This document shows positions 17,985 to 28,244 of a stretch of 64,000 nucleotides of DNA, piece by piece. Below the pieces are notes generated by a model that worked only from the letters and a program-made list of their open reading frames with translations, ran no database searches and was not told the origin of the DNA. Position numbers and translations under genes: made by a program. The stretch covers positions 1,054,001 to 1,118,000 of the forward strand of contig NZ_BMVE01000001.1 in assembly GCF_014650555.1 (NCBI RefSeq), read 5' to 3'. Each line of letters begins with the position of its first letter. Position 1 is the first letter of the stretch. Origin of the DNA: Streptomyces goshikiensis. GTDB taxonomy: Bacteria; Actinomycetota; Actinomycetes; Streptomycetales; Streptomycetaceae.

Positions 17985-18839
17985 ATGAGCATCGTCGTCA
18001 CCGGAGCCACCGGAGCCCTCGGCCGACTCGTCGTCGAAGAGCTGCTGGGCCGGGTCCCCGCCGACCGCCTCGCCGTCGTCGTCCGGAACAAGGAGAAGGC
18101 CGCCGACCTCGCCGAGCGCGGCATCGACGTACGGATCGCCGACTACGACGACGCGGAGAGCCTGGCCGGCGCCTTCCGCGCGGGCGACCGCGTCCTGCTG
18201 ATCTCCGGCAGCGAGGTCGGGCGCCGCGTGCCGCAGCACACCGCCGTGATCGAGGCCGCGAAGTCGGCGGGCGTGGCGCAGCTGGCGTACACCGGCATCC
18301 TGGGCGGCCCCGAGGCGGACTTCGAGCTGGCCGCCGAGCACAAGGTCACCGAGCAGGCGATCCTCGACTCCGGGCTGCCGTACACCTTCCTGCGCAACGG
18401 CTGGTACCACGAGAACTACACCGGCAACCTGGGCACCGTCCTGGAGCACGGCGCGGTCGTGGGCAGCGCGGGCGCGGGCCGGGTCGCCTCGGCGGCGCGG
18501 GCGGACTACGCGGCCGCCGCGGCCGTGGTGCTGACCGGGGAGGGCCACCTCGGCCGGGTCTACGAGCTGTCCGGCGACACCGCCTGGAGCCTGGCGGAGT
18601 ACGCCGCCGAGGTCGCCGCGCAGGCGGGCCGCGCGGTCGAGTACACCGAGGTCCCGGCCGAGGCGCACCTGTCGATCCTGACGGGAGCCGGCCTCCCGGA
18701 GGGCTTCGCGGCGCTCCTGGTCGACGTGGACGCGGCGATCTCGCGCGGCCGCCTCGCCGCCACGGGCGGCGACCTGTCCCGGCTGATCGGCCGGCCGACG
18801 ACCCCGGTGTCCGAGGCGATCGCGGGCGCCCTGGCCTGA
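17985..18839 (+). CDS. NmrA-like NAD(P)-binding oxidoreductase (QOR2 type)
   Basis: 284 residues. Atypical short-chain dehydrogenase with N-terminal Rossmann motif VVTGATGALGRLVVEELL (GxxGxxG). It lacks the classical YxxxK catalytic pair, as in NmrA/QOR2 quinone reductases such as YtfG. The segment SGLPYTFLRNGWYHENY is typical of that group. It probably reduces quinones or similar electrophiles with NADPH in the cytoplasm. It is divergent from the HxlR-type gene and likely de-repressed by the compounds it handles. AGGAG ribosome site in front of the ATG. Confidence 0.85.
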   Translation: MSIVVTGATGALGRLVVEELLGRVPADRLAVVVRNKEKAADLAERGIDVRIADYDDAESLAGAFRAGDRVLLISGSEVGRRVPQHTAVIEAAKSAGVAQLAYTGILGGPEADFELAAEHKVTEQAILDSGLPYTFLRNGWYHENYTGNLGTVLEHGAVVGSAGAGRVASAARADYAAAAAVVLTGEGHLGRVYELSGDTAWSLAEYAAEVAAQAGRAVEYTEVPAEAHLSILTGAGLPEGFAALLVDVDAAISRGRLAATGGDLSRLIGRPTTPVSEAIAGALA

Positions 18840-18969
18840 CCGCCTCCGGAGCCCCCGGTGCGCAAGCCACCGGCGATGTCATGAGTATCTCGCGGTAACG
18901 GGCATGACATCCGGACCGCGCGACGCTACCGTCGTCGAGAGGTTGGCTGGATTTCGCACTGGAGGCCCC

Positions 18970-20055
18970 GTGAAGGCACAGACCGAGCAGCGCACGGGTT
19001 TGCTCTACGGATTCGGCGCGTACGGAATGTGGGGCCTCGTGCCCCTGTTCTGGCCGCTCCTCAAGCCCTCCGGCGCCATCGAGATCCTCGCGCACCGCAT
19101 GGTGTGGTCGCTGGCCGTGGTCGGCGTGGCACTGCTGGCCATGCGCCGCTGGGGCTGGATACGGGAGCTGCTCCGGCAGCCCCGCAAGCTCGCCCTGACC
19201 ACGCTGGCCGCCTCGGTGATCTCCGTGAACTGGGGCCTGTACATCTGGGCCGTCAACAACGGCGCGGTGGTCGAGGCCAGCCTCGGCTACTTCATCAATC
19301 CCCTGGTCACCATCGCGATCGGGGTGCTGGTGCTCGGCGAGCGGCTGCGCCGCGCGCAGTGGGCGGCGGTCGGCATCGGTGTCGCCGCCGTCCTGGTGCT
19401 CGCCATCGGGTACGGGCGGCCGCCGTGGATCTCGCTGGTGCTGGCCTTCTCCTTCGCCGCCTACGGGCTGATCAAGAAGAAGCTCAACATGGGCGGGGTG
19501 GAGTCGCTGGCCGCCGAGACCGCGCTGCTGTTCCTGCCGGCCCTCGGCTACCTGCTGCGGCTGGGCGCCCAGGGGCGGTCCACCTTCGCCCTCGACGACC
19601 CCGGGCACTCCTGGCTGCTGGCCGCGACCGGGCTGGTCACGGCGATCCCGCTGATCTGCTTCGGGGCGGCCGCGATCCGGGTCCCGCTGTCCACGCTGGG
19701 GCTGCTCCAGTACCTGGCGCCGGTGTTCCAGTTCGGGCTGGGCGTCGTCTACTTCCACGAGGCGATGCCGCCGGAGCGCTGGGCCGGCTTCTCCCTGGTC
19801 TGGGTCGCGCTCGCGCTGCTGACCTGGGACGCGCTGCGGACGGCGCGCCGCTCCCGGGCCCGGCTGGCCGAGGCCGGGGCGAGCGCCGCGACCGCCGCCA
19901 CCACCACCGCCGCGACCGCCCCCGCGACCACCGCGAGCGAAGCGGCCGTGGCCGTGGCCGCCGAAGTTGCCGGAGGGGCCGAGGTGGCCGGAGCGGTCCA
20001 CGGTGCTCCTGAGCCGCCCCCCACGGTCGCCACCCCGGCGCGCGGGCCCGCGTAA
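18970..20055 (+). CDS. rarD: RarD-type EamA drug/metabolite transporter
   Basis: 361 residues with ten predicted transmembrane helices in two EamA halves. RarD hallmarks are present: YGMWGLVPLFWPLL near the start, SVNWGLYIWAVNNGAVVEASLGYFINPL, and LLQYLAPVFQFGLGVVYF. The GTG start follows GGAGG. The last 65 residues are an Ala/Thr/Pro-rich cytoplasmic tail without visible fold. The substrate is unknown; RarD proteins are inferred exporters of small metabolites. Confidence 0.88.
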   Translation: MKAQTEQRTGLLYGFGAYGMWGLVPLFWPLLKPSGAIEILAHRMVWSLAVVGVALLAMRRWGWIRELLRQPRKLALTTLAASVISVNWGLYIWAVNNGAVVEASLGYFINPLVTIAIGVLVLGERLRRAQWAAVGIGVAAVLVLAIGYGRPPWISLVLAFSFAAYGLIKKKLNMGGVESLAAETALLFLPALGYLLRLGAQGRSTFALDDPGHSWLLAATGLVTAIPLICFGAAAIRVPLSTLGLLQYLAPVFQFGLGVVYFHEAMPPERWAGFSLVWVALALLTWDALRTARRSRARLAEAGASAATAATTTAATAPATTASEAAVAVAAEVAGGAEVAGAVHGAPEPPPTVATPARGPA

Positions 20056-20075
20056 CACCCCACCCACGAACCCCT

Positions 20076-20110
20076 CGATCCCCGCTGCGGAACTTCCGCG
20101 GCGGGGATCG
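20076..20110 (+). terminator. Terminator after rarD
   Basis: The 10-bp outer stem CGATCCCCGC / GCGGGGATCG encloses GCGGAA / TTCCGC, nearly continuous base pairing over 35 nt. It is followed by a short T-rich stretch (GTTTTCC). Confidence 0.75.
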
Positions 20111-20189
20111 TCCGTTTTCCGAACTCCCCTGTCCAATTTCTGGTCTTGACGGATAGTCACCCGCTCGCTGACCATCGGGCTCGCACTGA

Positions 20190-21976
<1,787 letters not shown>

Positions 21977-21984
21977 GGTGATTT

Positions 21985-22188
21985 TCAATTGCCGAACCGC
22001 TCCTGGAAGTAGCCCCAGTGGTCGGCGAACTCCTCGATGCCGGAGAGGAAGTTGCTCCGGTCCTCGTCCAGTTCGCGTTCGGTGACCTCGGTGATCAACG
22101 CGGTGACCGTCGTCCCCAGTGCCGCCGCGCGCGCCTTGAGGCGTTCGTGGAACTCTTCGTTCAGGCGGATGGTGACGTGTCTCGACAT
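21985..22188 (-). CDS. Ribbon-helix-helix antitoxin-like protein
   Basis: 67 residues. The N-terminal half has the ribbon-helix-helix pattern RHVTIRLNEEFHERLKARAAALGTTVTALITEVTERELDE, as in Arc/MetJ or CopG-type antitoxins. The C-terminal tail (NFLSGIEEFADHWGYFQERFGN) probably wraps the toxin. It likely represses its own promoter; the short upstream region has an ACAGCGGGGCCGCTGT palindrome at 22,201-22,216 that could be the operator. Confidence 0.8.
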   Translation of the reverse strand: MSRHVTIRLNEEFHERLKARAAALGTTVTALITEVTERELDEDRSNFLSGIEEFADHWGYFQERFGN

Positions 22189-22234
22189 GCTTTTCACCGT
22201 ACAGCGGGGCCGCTGTACCGGGGACCGGAACGGC

Positions 22235-22273
22235 CGAAGGGTGGGCGGGGACACAGTCCCCGCCCACCCTTCG
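22235..22273 (-). terminator. Strong hairpin terminator after LolA-like gene
   Basis: A perfect 18-bp stem (CGAAGGGTGGGCGGGGAC and its complement) with a 3-nt loop. It lies 24 bp past the stop of the LolA-like gene and insulates the toxin-antitoxin pair from it. Confidence 0.85.
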
Positions 22274-22296
22274 CACCATGTGGCAGCCTGCGGTGG

Positions 22297-23487
22297 TTAC
22301 TTGTCGGCGTTCGCCGTCTTCACCAGCGCGTCCTTGGTGACCGCTCCGACGTAGACCTTGCCGTCGTCGGTGATCAGGGCGTTGACCACGCGGGTCGAGA
22401 GAATCCGGCCCTCGCCAAAGCCGCCCTTGACCTTGTCGCCGAGCGAGTCGAGGAGCTGCTTGGCCTCCTTGGGCGCGTTCTTGTCGCTCTCCAGCGCCTT
22501 GAGCCCCTGGCCGGCGCCGGTGTCGATGCGCGCGACCGTCGACCAGCCCTCGCCGAGCACCTTCGGCTCGCCGTGCTCACCGCCGCCGGTCAGGCCCTCC
22601 AGGCCCGGGAAGGACTCCAGGGCCTTGAAGCCCTTGTCGTGACCGCCGGGGCCCTCGCCCTTGCCGGGAGCGCCCTCGGTCACCTTCGCGCCCTTGGGCG
22701 GGGTGAAGGTGAAGGTGTCGGCGGCCGGCTTGGCGAAGTCCACCTTGGTGAAGCCCGCGTCCACGATGGGCTTGCCGCCCTGGCTGGACAGCACCTGCAC
22801 GCGCAGCGGCACGCCGTTCTTGGCGTCCACGGCGATCTGGACGGAGCCGATCGTCGAGCCGCTCTGCTTGGGCTTCAGCACCAGCTGGTAGGCGTCCCGG
22901 CCGGCGACCTGGGCGGTTTCGCCGACGGTGACGTCCGTGGTCGGGCCGGCGGCCTTCAGGACGTCCTGGGCGATCTGCTGGGGCGAGGCGGGAAGGCGCT
23001 CGCCCTTGCGCTGGCCGCCCTCGGCCGCGTCGGCGTCCTTCTCGTGGAAGGCCTCGTTCGACTGGGAGTCGTATCCCCACACGTCGGCGCCGTTGTGGAC
23101 GAGGGTGTACTCGTCCTTGCCGTCGAGGAAGGTCAGCTTCTGGCGGTCCTCGCCGTCGGCCGCGACGCGGAAGGTGTGCGTCCCGTTCGCCAGCTGGGCG
23201 ACCTTGTCCTGCGGGTCGGCCGAGCCGCCCGCGACACCGCCGCCGCCGAGGAGGCCGCTCGCCACGGTCGGCAGGCCCAGGTCCGTGGTGATCTTCGCGG
23301 TGCCGGACAGCTGCTCCACGTCCGAAGCCGCGATCTTCTCGACGAGCTGCTGTGCGGTGACCTTCGGCAGGTCCGGGCCGCCGCCGTTGGCGAACGCCGG
23401 AATCGCGATGGTCGCCGCGGCGACGCCGAGCACCGCCACCGGTACGGCGTACCGAGCGGCCTTGCGGGTCTTCGAGTTCGTTGCCAT
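22297..23487 (-). CDS. LolA-like exported protein
   Basis: 396 residues with an N-terminal hydrophobic signal/anchor (AVPVAVLGVAAATIAIPAFA, about 14-33) and no lipobox. The rest resembles the LolA/LppX-like half-barrel used for lipid or lipoprotein binding: repeated strand motifs such as QKLTFLDGKDEYTLVHNGADVWGYDSQSNEAFH and AYQLVLKPKQSGSTIGSVQIAVDAKNGVPLRVQV. In actinobacteria such proteins are annotated as outer-membrane carrier LolA-like, although no outer membrane exists. The ligand is unknown. Start chosen at MATNSK, with a GGAGG site upstream. Confidence 0.8.
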   Translation of the reverse strand: MATNSKTRKAARYAVPVAVLGVAAATIAIPAFANGGGPDLPKVTAQQLVEKIAASDVEQLSGTAKITTDLGLPTVASGLLGGGGVAGGSADPQDKVAQLANGTHTFRVAADGEDRQKLTFLDGKDEYTLVHNGADVWGYDSQSNEAFHEKDADAAEGGQRKGERLPASPQQIAQDVLKAAGPTTDVTVGETAQVAGRDAYQLVLKPKQSGSTIGSVQIAVDAKNGVPLRVQVLSSQGGKPIVDAGFTKVDFAKPAADTFTFTPPKGAKVTEGAPGKGEGPGGHDKGFKALESFPGLEGLTGGGEHGEPKVLGEGWSTVARIDTGAGQGLKALESDKNAPKEAKQLLDSLGDKVKGGFGEGRILSTRVVNALITDDGKVYVGAVTKDALVKTANADK

Positions 23488-23640
23488 CTGTATGCCCTGC
23501 CTCCGTAGATGCGTCACGTCCACCCCGCGGCGCCAATCTCACCCGATCTGGTGGGGATGTGCCTCTATCTGACCAAAGGAGAGGGGGGTAAGGCGTCACT
23601 CCCCGGAATCAACTCCGCGTACGCCCCAGGGATGACAAAA

Positions 23641-23684
23641 CCCGGGCCCGGCCTCCCCCACCCGTAGGGGATGCCGGGCCCGGG
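23641..23684 (-). terminator. Intrinsic terminator after polyprenyl diphosphate synthase
   Basis: A 12-bp stem (CCCGGGCCCGGC / GCCGGGCCCGGG) with an inner CCCC/GGGG stem. In the minus direction it is followed by TTTTG. This is one of the few terminators in the window with a clear T-run. Confidence 0.85.
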
Positions 23685-23723
23685 CCCCTGCTGTCGTCTT
23701 TGCGCGGCGCCCCGCGGGCGCCG

Positions 23724-24734
23724 CTATCCGGCGCGGTGCACCACCGCGTCGCACAGCTCCTCCAGCGCCGACTTCGCGAAGCACTCCGGCAGCGGCGCGA
23801 GCGTGGCCCGCGCGTCCTGCGCGTACCGGATCGTGTCGCGGCGGGCCTGCTCCAGCGCGGGGTGCACCCGCAGCCGGGCCAGCACGTCGGCGAGCACGGC
23901 GTCGTCCGTCAGGTCGCCGTCCAGGAGCCGTACGAGTTCCAGGTCGTCCGGGTTCCCGTCGCGGGCGGCCGTCTCGCGCAGCCGCAGCACGGGCAGCGTC
24001 GGGATGCCCTCGCGCAGGTCGGTGCCCGGGGTCTTGCCGGACTCGTGCGAGTCGGAGGCGATGTCGAGGACGTCGTCCGCGAGCTGGAAGGCGGTGCCGA
24101 GGCGCTCGCCGTACTGGGTCAGGATGTCCACGACGGACTCGTCGGCGCCGGACATCAGCGCGCCGAAGCGGCCGGAGACCGCGATCAGCGAGCCGGTCTT
24201 GCCGGCGATGACGTCCAGGTAGTGCTCGACGGGGTCGCGCCCGTCGCGCGGACCGGCCGTCTCCAGGATCTGGCCGGTCACGAGCCGCTCGAAGGCCTCG
24301 GCCTGGATCCGGACGGCCTCGGGCCCGAGGTCCGCCAGGATGTGCGAGGCGCGGGCGAACAGGAAGTCACCCGTCAGGACGGCCACCGAGTTGCCCCAGC
24401 GGGCGTTGGCGCTGGCCACGCCGCGGCGCACGTCCGCCTCGTCCATGACGTCGTCGTGGTAGAGCGTCGCCAGGTGGGTGAGCTCCACGACCACGGCGGA
24501 CGGCACGATGCCCGGCGCGTAGGGATCACCGAAGCGCGAGGCGAGCATGACCAGCAGCGGGCGGAACCGCTTTCCTCCGGCGCGCACCAGGTGCTGCGCT
24601 GCCTCGGTGATGAAGGGGACTTCGCTCTTGGTGGCTTCCAGCAGACCCGCCTCGACGGCGGCCAGTCCGGCCTGGACATCGGTTTCAAGAGCCTGGTCCC
24701 GCACGCTCAGTCCGAACGGCCCGACGACGGTCAC
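23724..24734 (-). CDS. trans-Polyprenyl diphosphate synthase (menaquinone side chain)
   Basis: 336 residues. Both aspartate-rich motifs are present, DDVMD (94-98) and DDVLD (220-224), with the upstream GGKRFRPLL substrate-binding motif. These enzymes chain isopentenyl diphosphate onto an allylic primer. This subfamily makes the long side chain (heptaprenyl to nonaprenyl range) of menaquinone. Residues before the first DDxxD include Ala89 and Leu91, consistent with a long product pocket. GTG start with GGAG site. A 12-bp tandem repeat and a tiny open frame precede it. Exact chain length cannot be read from sequence. Confidence 0.9.
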   Translation of the reverse strand: MTVVGPFGLSVRDQALETDVQAGLAAVEAGLLEATKSEVPFITEAAQHLVRAGGKRFRPLLVMLASRFGDPYAPGIVPSAVVVELTHLATLYHDDVMDEADVRRGVASANARWGNSVAVLTGDFLFARASHILADLGPEAVRIQAEAFERLVTGQILETAGPRDGRDPVEHYLDVIAGKTGSLIAVSGRFGALMSGADESVVDILTQYGERLGTAFQLADDVLDIASDSHESGKTPGTDLREGIPTLPVLRLRETAARDGNPDDLELVRLLDGDLTDDAVLADVLARLRVHPALEQARRDTIRYAQDARATLAPLPECFAKSALEELCDAVVHRAG

Positions 24735-25042
24735 GAGGGGTACTCCTGTCTGCTGACGATCACGCTGACGATCACATGGATTGTCGATGTGTCGCTGCCA
24801 TCACTCAAGCCAGCGTATCCCGTCCGTTTTCGATCACGGAGAGCGCCTTCCCGGCCACGGCGGCCTCGTCACGCGCGCAGCGCCCGAACCACCCCGGTAT
24901 GTTCGGCGGTAGCCGAATCGACCGGAGAATGCGTTTTGCCCAGAACTGTGACCGACATGGACGAGCTGCCCGCGGATCCGGCGGCCGGCCGGCCGCCCCG
25001 CCGCGACGGCCACGCCCTCCCGGGCCGCGCGAGGGCTTCCGC
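24735..25042. other. 308-bp divergent intergenic region
   Basis: It holds the promoters of the polyprenyl synthase (leftward) and the CocE-type hydrolase (rightward), plus the 12-bp tandem repeat at its left end. I see no further gene; open frames here lack ribosome sites and have poor codon usage. Confidence 0.6.
24752..24775 (-). repeat. Perfect 12-bp tandem duplication in the 5' leader
   Basis: Two adjacent copies of GTGATCGTCAGC (minus strand). Read from the first GTG they form a 14-codon frame whose TGA overlaps the GTG start of the polyprenyl synthase. Confidence 0.7.
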
Positions 25043-27046
25043 ATGATCGTCCGCACCGCTTTCCCGTACGCGACGACGCACGAGGATGTCCGGATTCCGC
25101 TGCCCGACGGAGTCGAGCTGTACGCGCGGATCTGGCGCCCGGTGACGGACGAACCCGTTCCGGCGCTGCTGGAGTACCTCCCGTACCGGCTGACGGACTG
25201 GACCGCGCCGCGCGACGGGCAGCGCCACCCCTGGTACGCGGGCCACGGCTACGCCTCCGTACGGGTGGACGTGCGCGGCCACGGGTGCAGCGGGGGCACG
25301 CCGGGCGACGAGTGCGACGCGCGGGAACTCGCCGACGGCACGGCGGTGGTGGAGTGGCTGGCGGCGCGGCCGTGGTGCACGGGGTCGGTGGGGATGTTCG
25401 GCATCGCGTGGGGCGGCTGCAACGCCCTCCAGATCGCGGCGCTCGCGCCGGAGCCGCTGAAGGCCGTGGTCACCGTCTGCTCGACGGACGACCGGTACGA
25501 CAACGCCGGGCACTACATGGGCGGCTCGGTGCTGGCCGTGGACATGCACGCGCGGGCGGCCGCCATGCTGGCCTTCGCCGCGCGGCCGCCGGACCCGCTG
25601 TTCGCCGGCGACGGCTGGCGGGAGCAGTGGCTGGCGCGGCTGGAGTCGGTGGAGCCCCTCGTCCACACCTGGCTGTCGCACCAGACGCGGGACGACTACT
25701 GGCGCCGCGGCAGCGTCAGCGAGGACTACGGGGCGATCGGCGCGGCCGTGCTGGCGGTGGGCGGCTGGCACGACCCGTACCGGGACACGGTGCTGCGGCT
25801 GGTGTCCCACCTGCCCCCCGACCGGGTGCGCGGGCTGATCGGGCCCTGGTCGCACCAGTACCCGGACCGCGGGCTCGCGCCGGGCCCGGCGATCGGCTTC
25901 CTCCAGGAGACGCTGCGCTGGTGGGACCACTGGCTGAAGGGCGTGGACAACGGGGTCATGGCCGAGCCGCTGCTGCGGTCCTGGATCTGCGAGTCGCACC
26001 GCCCGGCGCCGGTGTACGAGCGGATGGAGGGCCGCTGGGTCGGCGACCGGGCCTGGCCCCCGCCCTCGGTCGTACCCCTCTCGTACGAGCTCCAGGGGGC
26101 GCCGGTGCCGGTGGCCTCGCCGCAGCACACGGGGCTGGACGCGGGGCGGTTCCTCCCCTCCGGCAACGAGGCGGACCTGCCGCCGGACCAGCGGGAGGAG
26201 GACGCGAAGTCGGCGTGCTTCGAGTTCCCGGTCGCGGCCGGCGGGGAGGCGGTGGAGATCCTGGGGCGCCCTTCGGTCACCCTGCGGCTGCGGATGGACG
26301 TCCCGTACGGCCAGGTGGTGGCGCGGCTCTGCGACGTGGCGCCGGACGGGGCCTCCACGCTGGTCACCCGGGGCGCCCTGAACCTCTCCGCGCGGCTGGG
26401 GCGGGACAGGGCCGCCCGGTGGCCGGTGGGCGCGTACGAGGACGTGACGTTCGAGCTGAACGCCATCGGCCACTCCTTCCCGCCCGGCCACCGGATCCGG
26501 CTGGCGCTGTCCTCCGCCTACTGGCCGTGGATCTGGCCGCGGGCCGGATCCGGGGCCGGCTGGACGCTGGAACCGGCGGGCAGCGCGCTGACGCTCCCGG
26601 TCCGCACGGCCACCGCCGGAGCGAAGATCGCCTTCGGGCCCCCGGAGCAGTCGGCCCCGCCGGGCGTGGTGCTCCCGGCGACCCTGGACGAGCCGCGCCC
26701 GGAGCGGCTCGTCGTACGGGACGTCGCGCGCGGGACCTGGCGGCTGGAGGTGGACCCCCGGTACGGGGGCACGCGGGTGTACCCGGACGGGCTGGAGTGC
26801 GGCGAGGACGTGGCGGAGGTCTACGAGATCCAGGAGGCCGACCCGCTGTCGGCCCGGACCGGCTCGCGGTGGCGGATCCGGCTGCACCGCCCCGACCTGT
26901 CCTGGGACACCCGGGTGGAGACCCGGTCGGAGATCACCTGCGACGAGGGCGGCTTCCTGACCTCGAACGAACTCGTCTGCCGGGAGGGCGAGGAGGTGGT
27001 CTTCCACCGCACCTGGGAACGCCGCATCCCCCGCGCCGCCGGCTGA
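25043..27046 (+). CDS. CocE/NonD-family alpha/beta hydrolase lacking the serine nucleophile
   Basis: 667 residues. It is an X-Pro dipeptidyl-peptidase-like fold: N-terminal alpha/beta hydrolase domain (1-300) and C-terminal jelly-roll domain (about 400-560, FELNAIGHSFPPGHRIRLALSS). Catalytic Asp244 (VGGWHDPY) and His271 (GPWSHQYP) are where expected. The nucleophile elbow reads GMFGIAWGGCN, with Ala122 (codon GCG) in place of the serine of GISWGG. It is therefore either inactive, a binding protein, or carries a sequence error. The ATG start is supported by GAGGG seven bases upstream. Confidence 0.88.
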   Translation: MIVRTAFPYATTHEDVRIPLPDGVELYARIWRPVTDEPVPALLEYLPYRLTDWTAPRDGQRHPWYAGHGYASVRVDVRGHGCSGGTPGDECDARELADGTAVVEWLAARPWCTGSVGMFGIAWGGCNALQIAALAPEPLKAVVTVCSTDDRYDNAGHYMGGSVLAVDMHARAAAMLAFAARPPDPLFAGDGWREQWLARLESVEPLVHTWLSHQTRDDYWRRGSVSEDYGAIGAAVLAVGGWHDPYRDTVLRLVSHLPPDRVRGLIGPWSHQYPDRGLAPGPAIGFLQETLRWWDHWLKGVDNGVMAEPLLRSWICESHRPAPVYERMEGRWVGDRAWPPPSVVPLSYELQGAPVPVASPQHTGLDAGRFLPSGNEADLPPDQREEDAKSACFEFPVAAGGEAVEILGRPSVTLRLRMDVPYGQVVARLCDVAPDGASTLVTRGALNLSARLGRDRAARWPVGAYEDVTFELNAIGHSFPPGHRIRLALSSAYWPWIWPRAGSGAGWTLEPAGSALTLPVRTATAGAKIAFGPPEQSAPPGVVLPATLDEPRPERLVVRDVARGTWRLEVDPRYGGTRVYPDGLECGEDVAEVYEIQEADPLSARTGSRWRIRLHRPDLSWDTRVETRSEITCDEGGFLTSNELVCREGEEVVFHRTWERRIPRAAG

Positions 27047-27048
27047 GT

Positions 27049-27077
27049 CGCGCCGCCGGCTGAGCCGCGGCGGCGCG
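27049..27077. terminator. Hairpin between convergent CocE-type and HAD genes
   Basis: The 10-bp stem CGCGCCGCCG / CGGCGGCGCG has a 9-nt loop. Its left arm belongs to a 16-bp element duplicated in tandem (27,032-27,047 and 27,049-27,064) that includes the hydrolase stop codon. Confidence 0.65.
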
Positions 27078-27085
27078 CGCCGCCG

Positions 27086-27904
27086 CTACGCGAAGAGGCG
27101 CTCCAGGACCACCGCGATGCCGTCCTCCTCGTTGGAGAGGGTCAGCTCGTCGGCGACGGCGACCAGCTCGCGGTGGGCGTTGGCCATCGCCACCCCGTGC
27201 GCGGCCCACGCGAACATCGGGACGTCGTTCGGCATGTCCCCGAAGGCGATCGTGGACTCGGGCGGGACGCCCAGGACGGCCGCCGCCCGGGCGAGTCCGC
27301 TCGCCTTGTCGATGCCCGGCGGCTGGAGCTCGACCGTGTGCTCCCCGGCCATGGTGACGTTCACCAGGTGGCCCACCACGCCCCGCGCGACCCGCGTCAG
27401 TTCGTCGTCGTCCAGCTCCGGGTGCTGGAGCAGCACCTTGTTGATGGGCTCGGCCCACAGATCGGCCCGCCGGGGCACCGGGACCGTCGGCAGGTGCGGG
27501 TGCCACATCCGGTAGCCGGGCCCTATCAGCATCTCCGCGTCCACCCCCTCCTGGTTGACGGCCGCGTAGACCTCGCCGATCTCCGCCTCGATCTTCCCGA
27601 GGGCGACCTCCGCCAGCTCCCGGTCCATCGACACGGAGTGCAGCAGCGTCCCGGCCGCCGCGTCGTACACCTGCGCGCCCTGGCCGCACACCGCGAGCCC
27701 CGTGTATCCGAGACCGTCCAGGACGTGGCGTACCTGGGGGACCGGGCGTCCGGTCACGATGATGTGCTGTGCGCCGGCGGCGCGCGCCCTCGCGAGCGCC
27801 GCGTACGAGCGGGCCGAGACGGTGTCTCCGGCGCGCAGCAGAGTCCCGTCCAGGTCAGTGGCGATCAAGGCATAGGGAAGGGCCGGAAGCGGGGCGGAAG
27901 TCAC
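27086..27904 (-). CDS. HAD-superfamily (Cof-type) phosphatase
   Basis: 272 residues from the preferred GTG start. A TTG ten codons upstream is the alternative, and neither has a strong ribosome site. HAD motifs: I, ATDLDGTLL; II, IIVTGRP; III, the lysine in GIDKASGLARAA; IV, FGDMPNDVPMF. The C2B-type cap of the Cof family lies between motifs II and III. It probably dephosphorylates small sugar or nucleotide phosphates in the cytoplasm; the specific substrate is unknown. Confidence 0.87.
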   Translation of the reverse strand: MTSAPLPALPYALIATDLDGTLLRAGDTVSARSYAALARARAAGAQHIIVTGRPVPQVRHVLDGLGYTGLAVCGQGAQVYDAAAGTLLHSVSMDRELAEVALGKIEAEIGEVYAAVNQEGVDAEMLIGPGYRMWHPHLPTVPVPRRADLWAEPINKVLLQHPELDDDELTRVARGVVGHLVNVTMAGEHTVELQPPGIDKASGLARAAAVLGVPPESTIAFGDMPNDVPMFAWAAHGVAMANAHRELVAVADELTLSNEEDGIAVVLERLFA

Positions 27905-28244
27905 GGCGCCAAGGATACGGACCCTCTGGGACAAGTCCTACAAATGGCACCCGAATCCGGCCTCCCCGAGGCCCCACACGTCACTTGGCGTGCCATCAGA
28001 CCCAGGGGACCCACAAGACCCAGGAGACCCTCCCCGCTCGGATCACCGTACTGATCTTGTGTGCGCGAAGGGCGGGTATCGGGGAGGCCGGCCGGTAATT
28101 TTCGATGATGCGCGTTCCCTCTGCTTTTGTGACCAAATGACGCCGCAGCCCCGCCCGAAGGCGGGGCTTTCACGCGGGTAACGTGTCGACCAGCCCCCCG
28201 GGACACCCCCGGACCGGACCGCATCGAAAGTGAGGCACTACCCC
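27905..28244. other. 340-bp divergent intergenic region
   Basis: Between the leftward HAD gene and rightward fumarylacetoacetase gene. It holds short GACCC-containing repeats around 28,007-28,034, an A/T-richer stretch at about 28,096-28,140 that could hold the promoter, and the leader hairpin listed separately. No coding potential seen. Confidence 0.55.
28147..28170 (+). terminator. Terminator-like hairpin in the fumarylacetoacetase leader
   Basis: The 8-bp stem GCCCCGCC / GGCGGGGC, with tetraloop CGAA and an extra A-T pair, is followed directly by TTT. No gene upstream on this strand ends nearby, so it may be an attenuator, a small-RNA terminator or a leader stabiliser. Confidence 0.55.
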
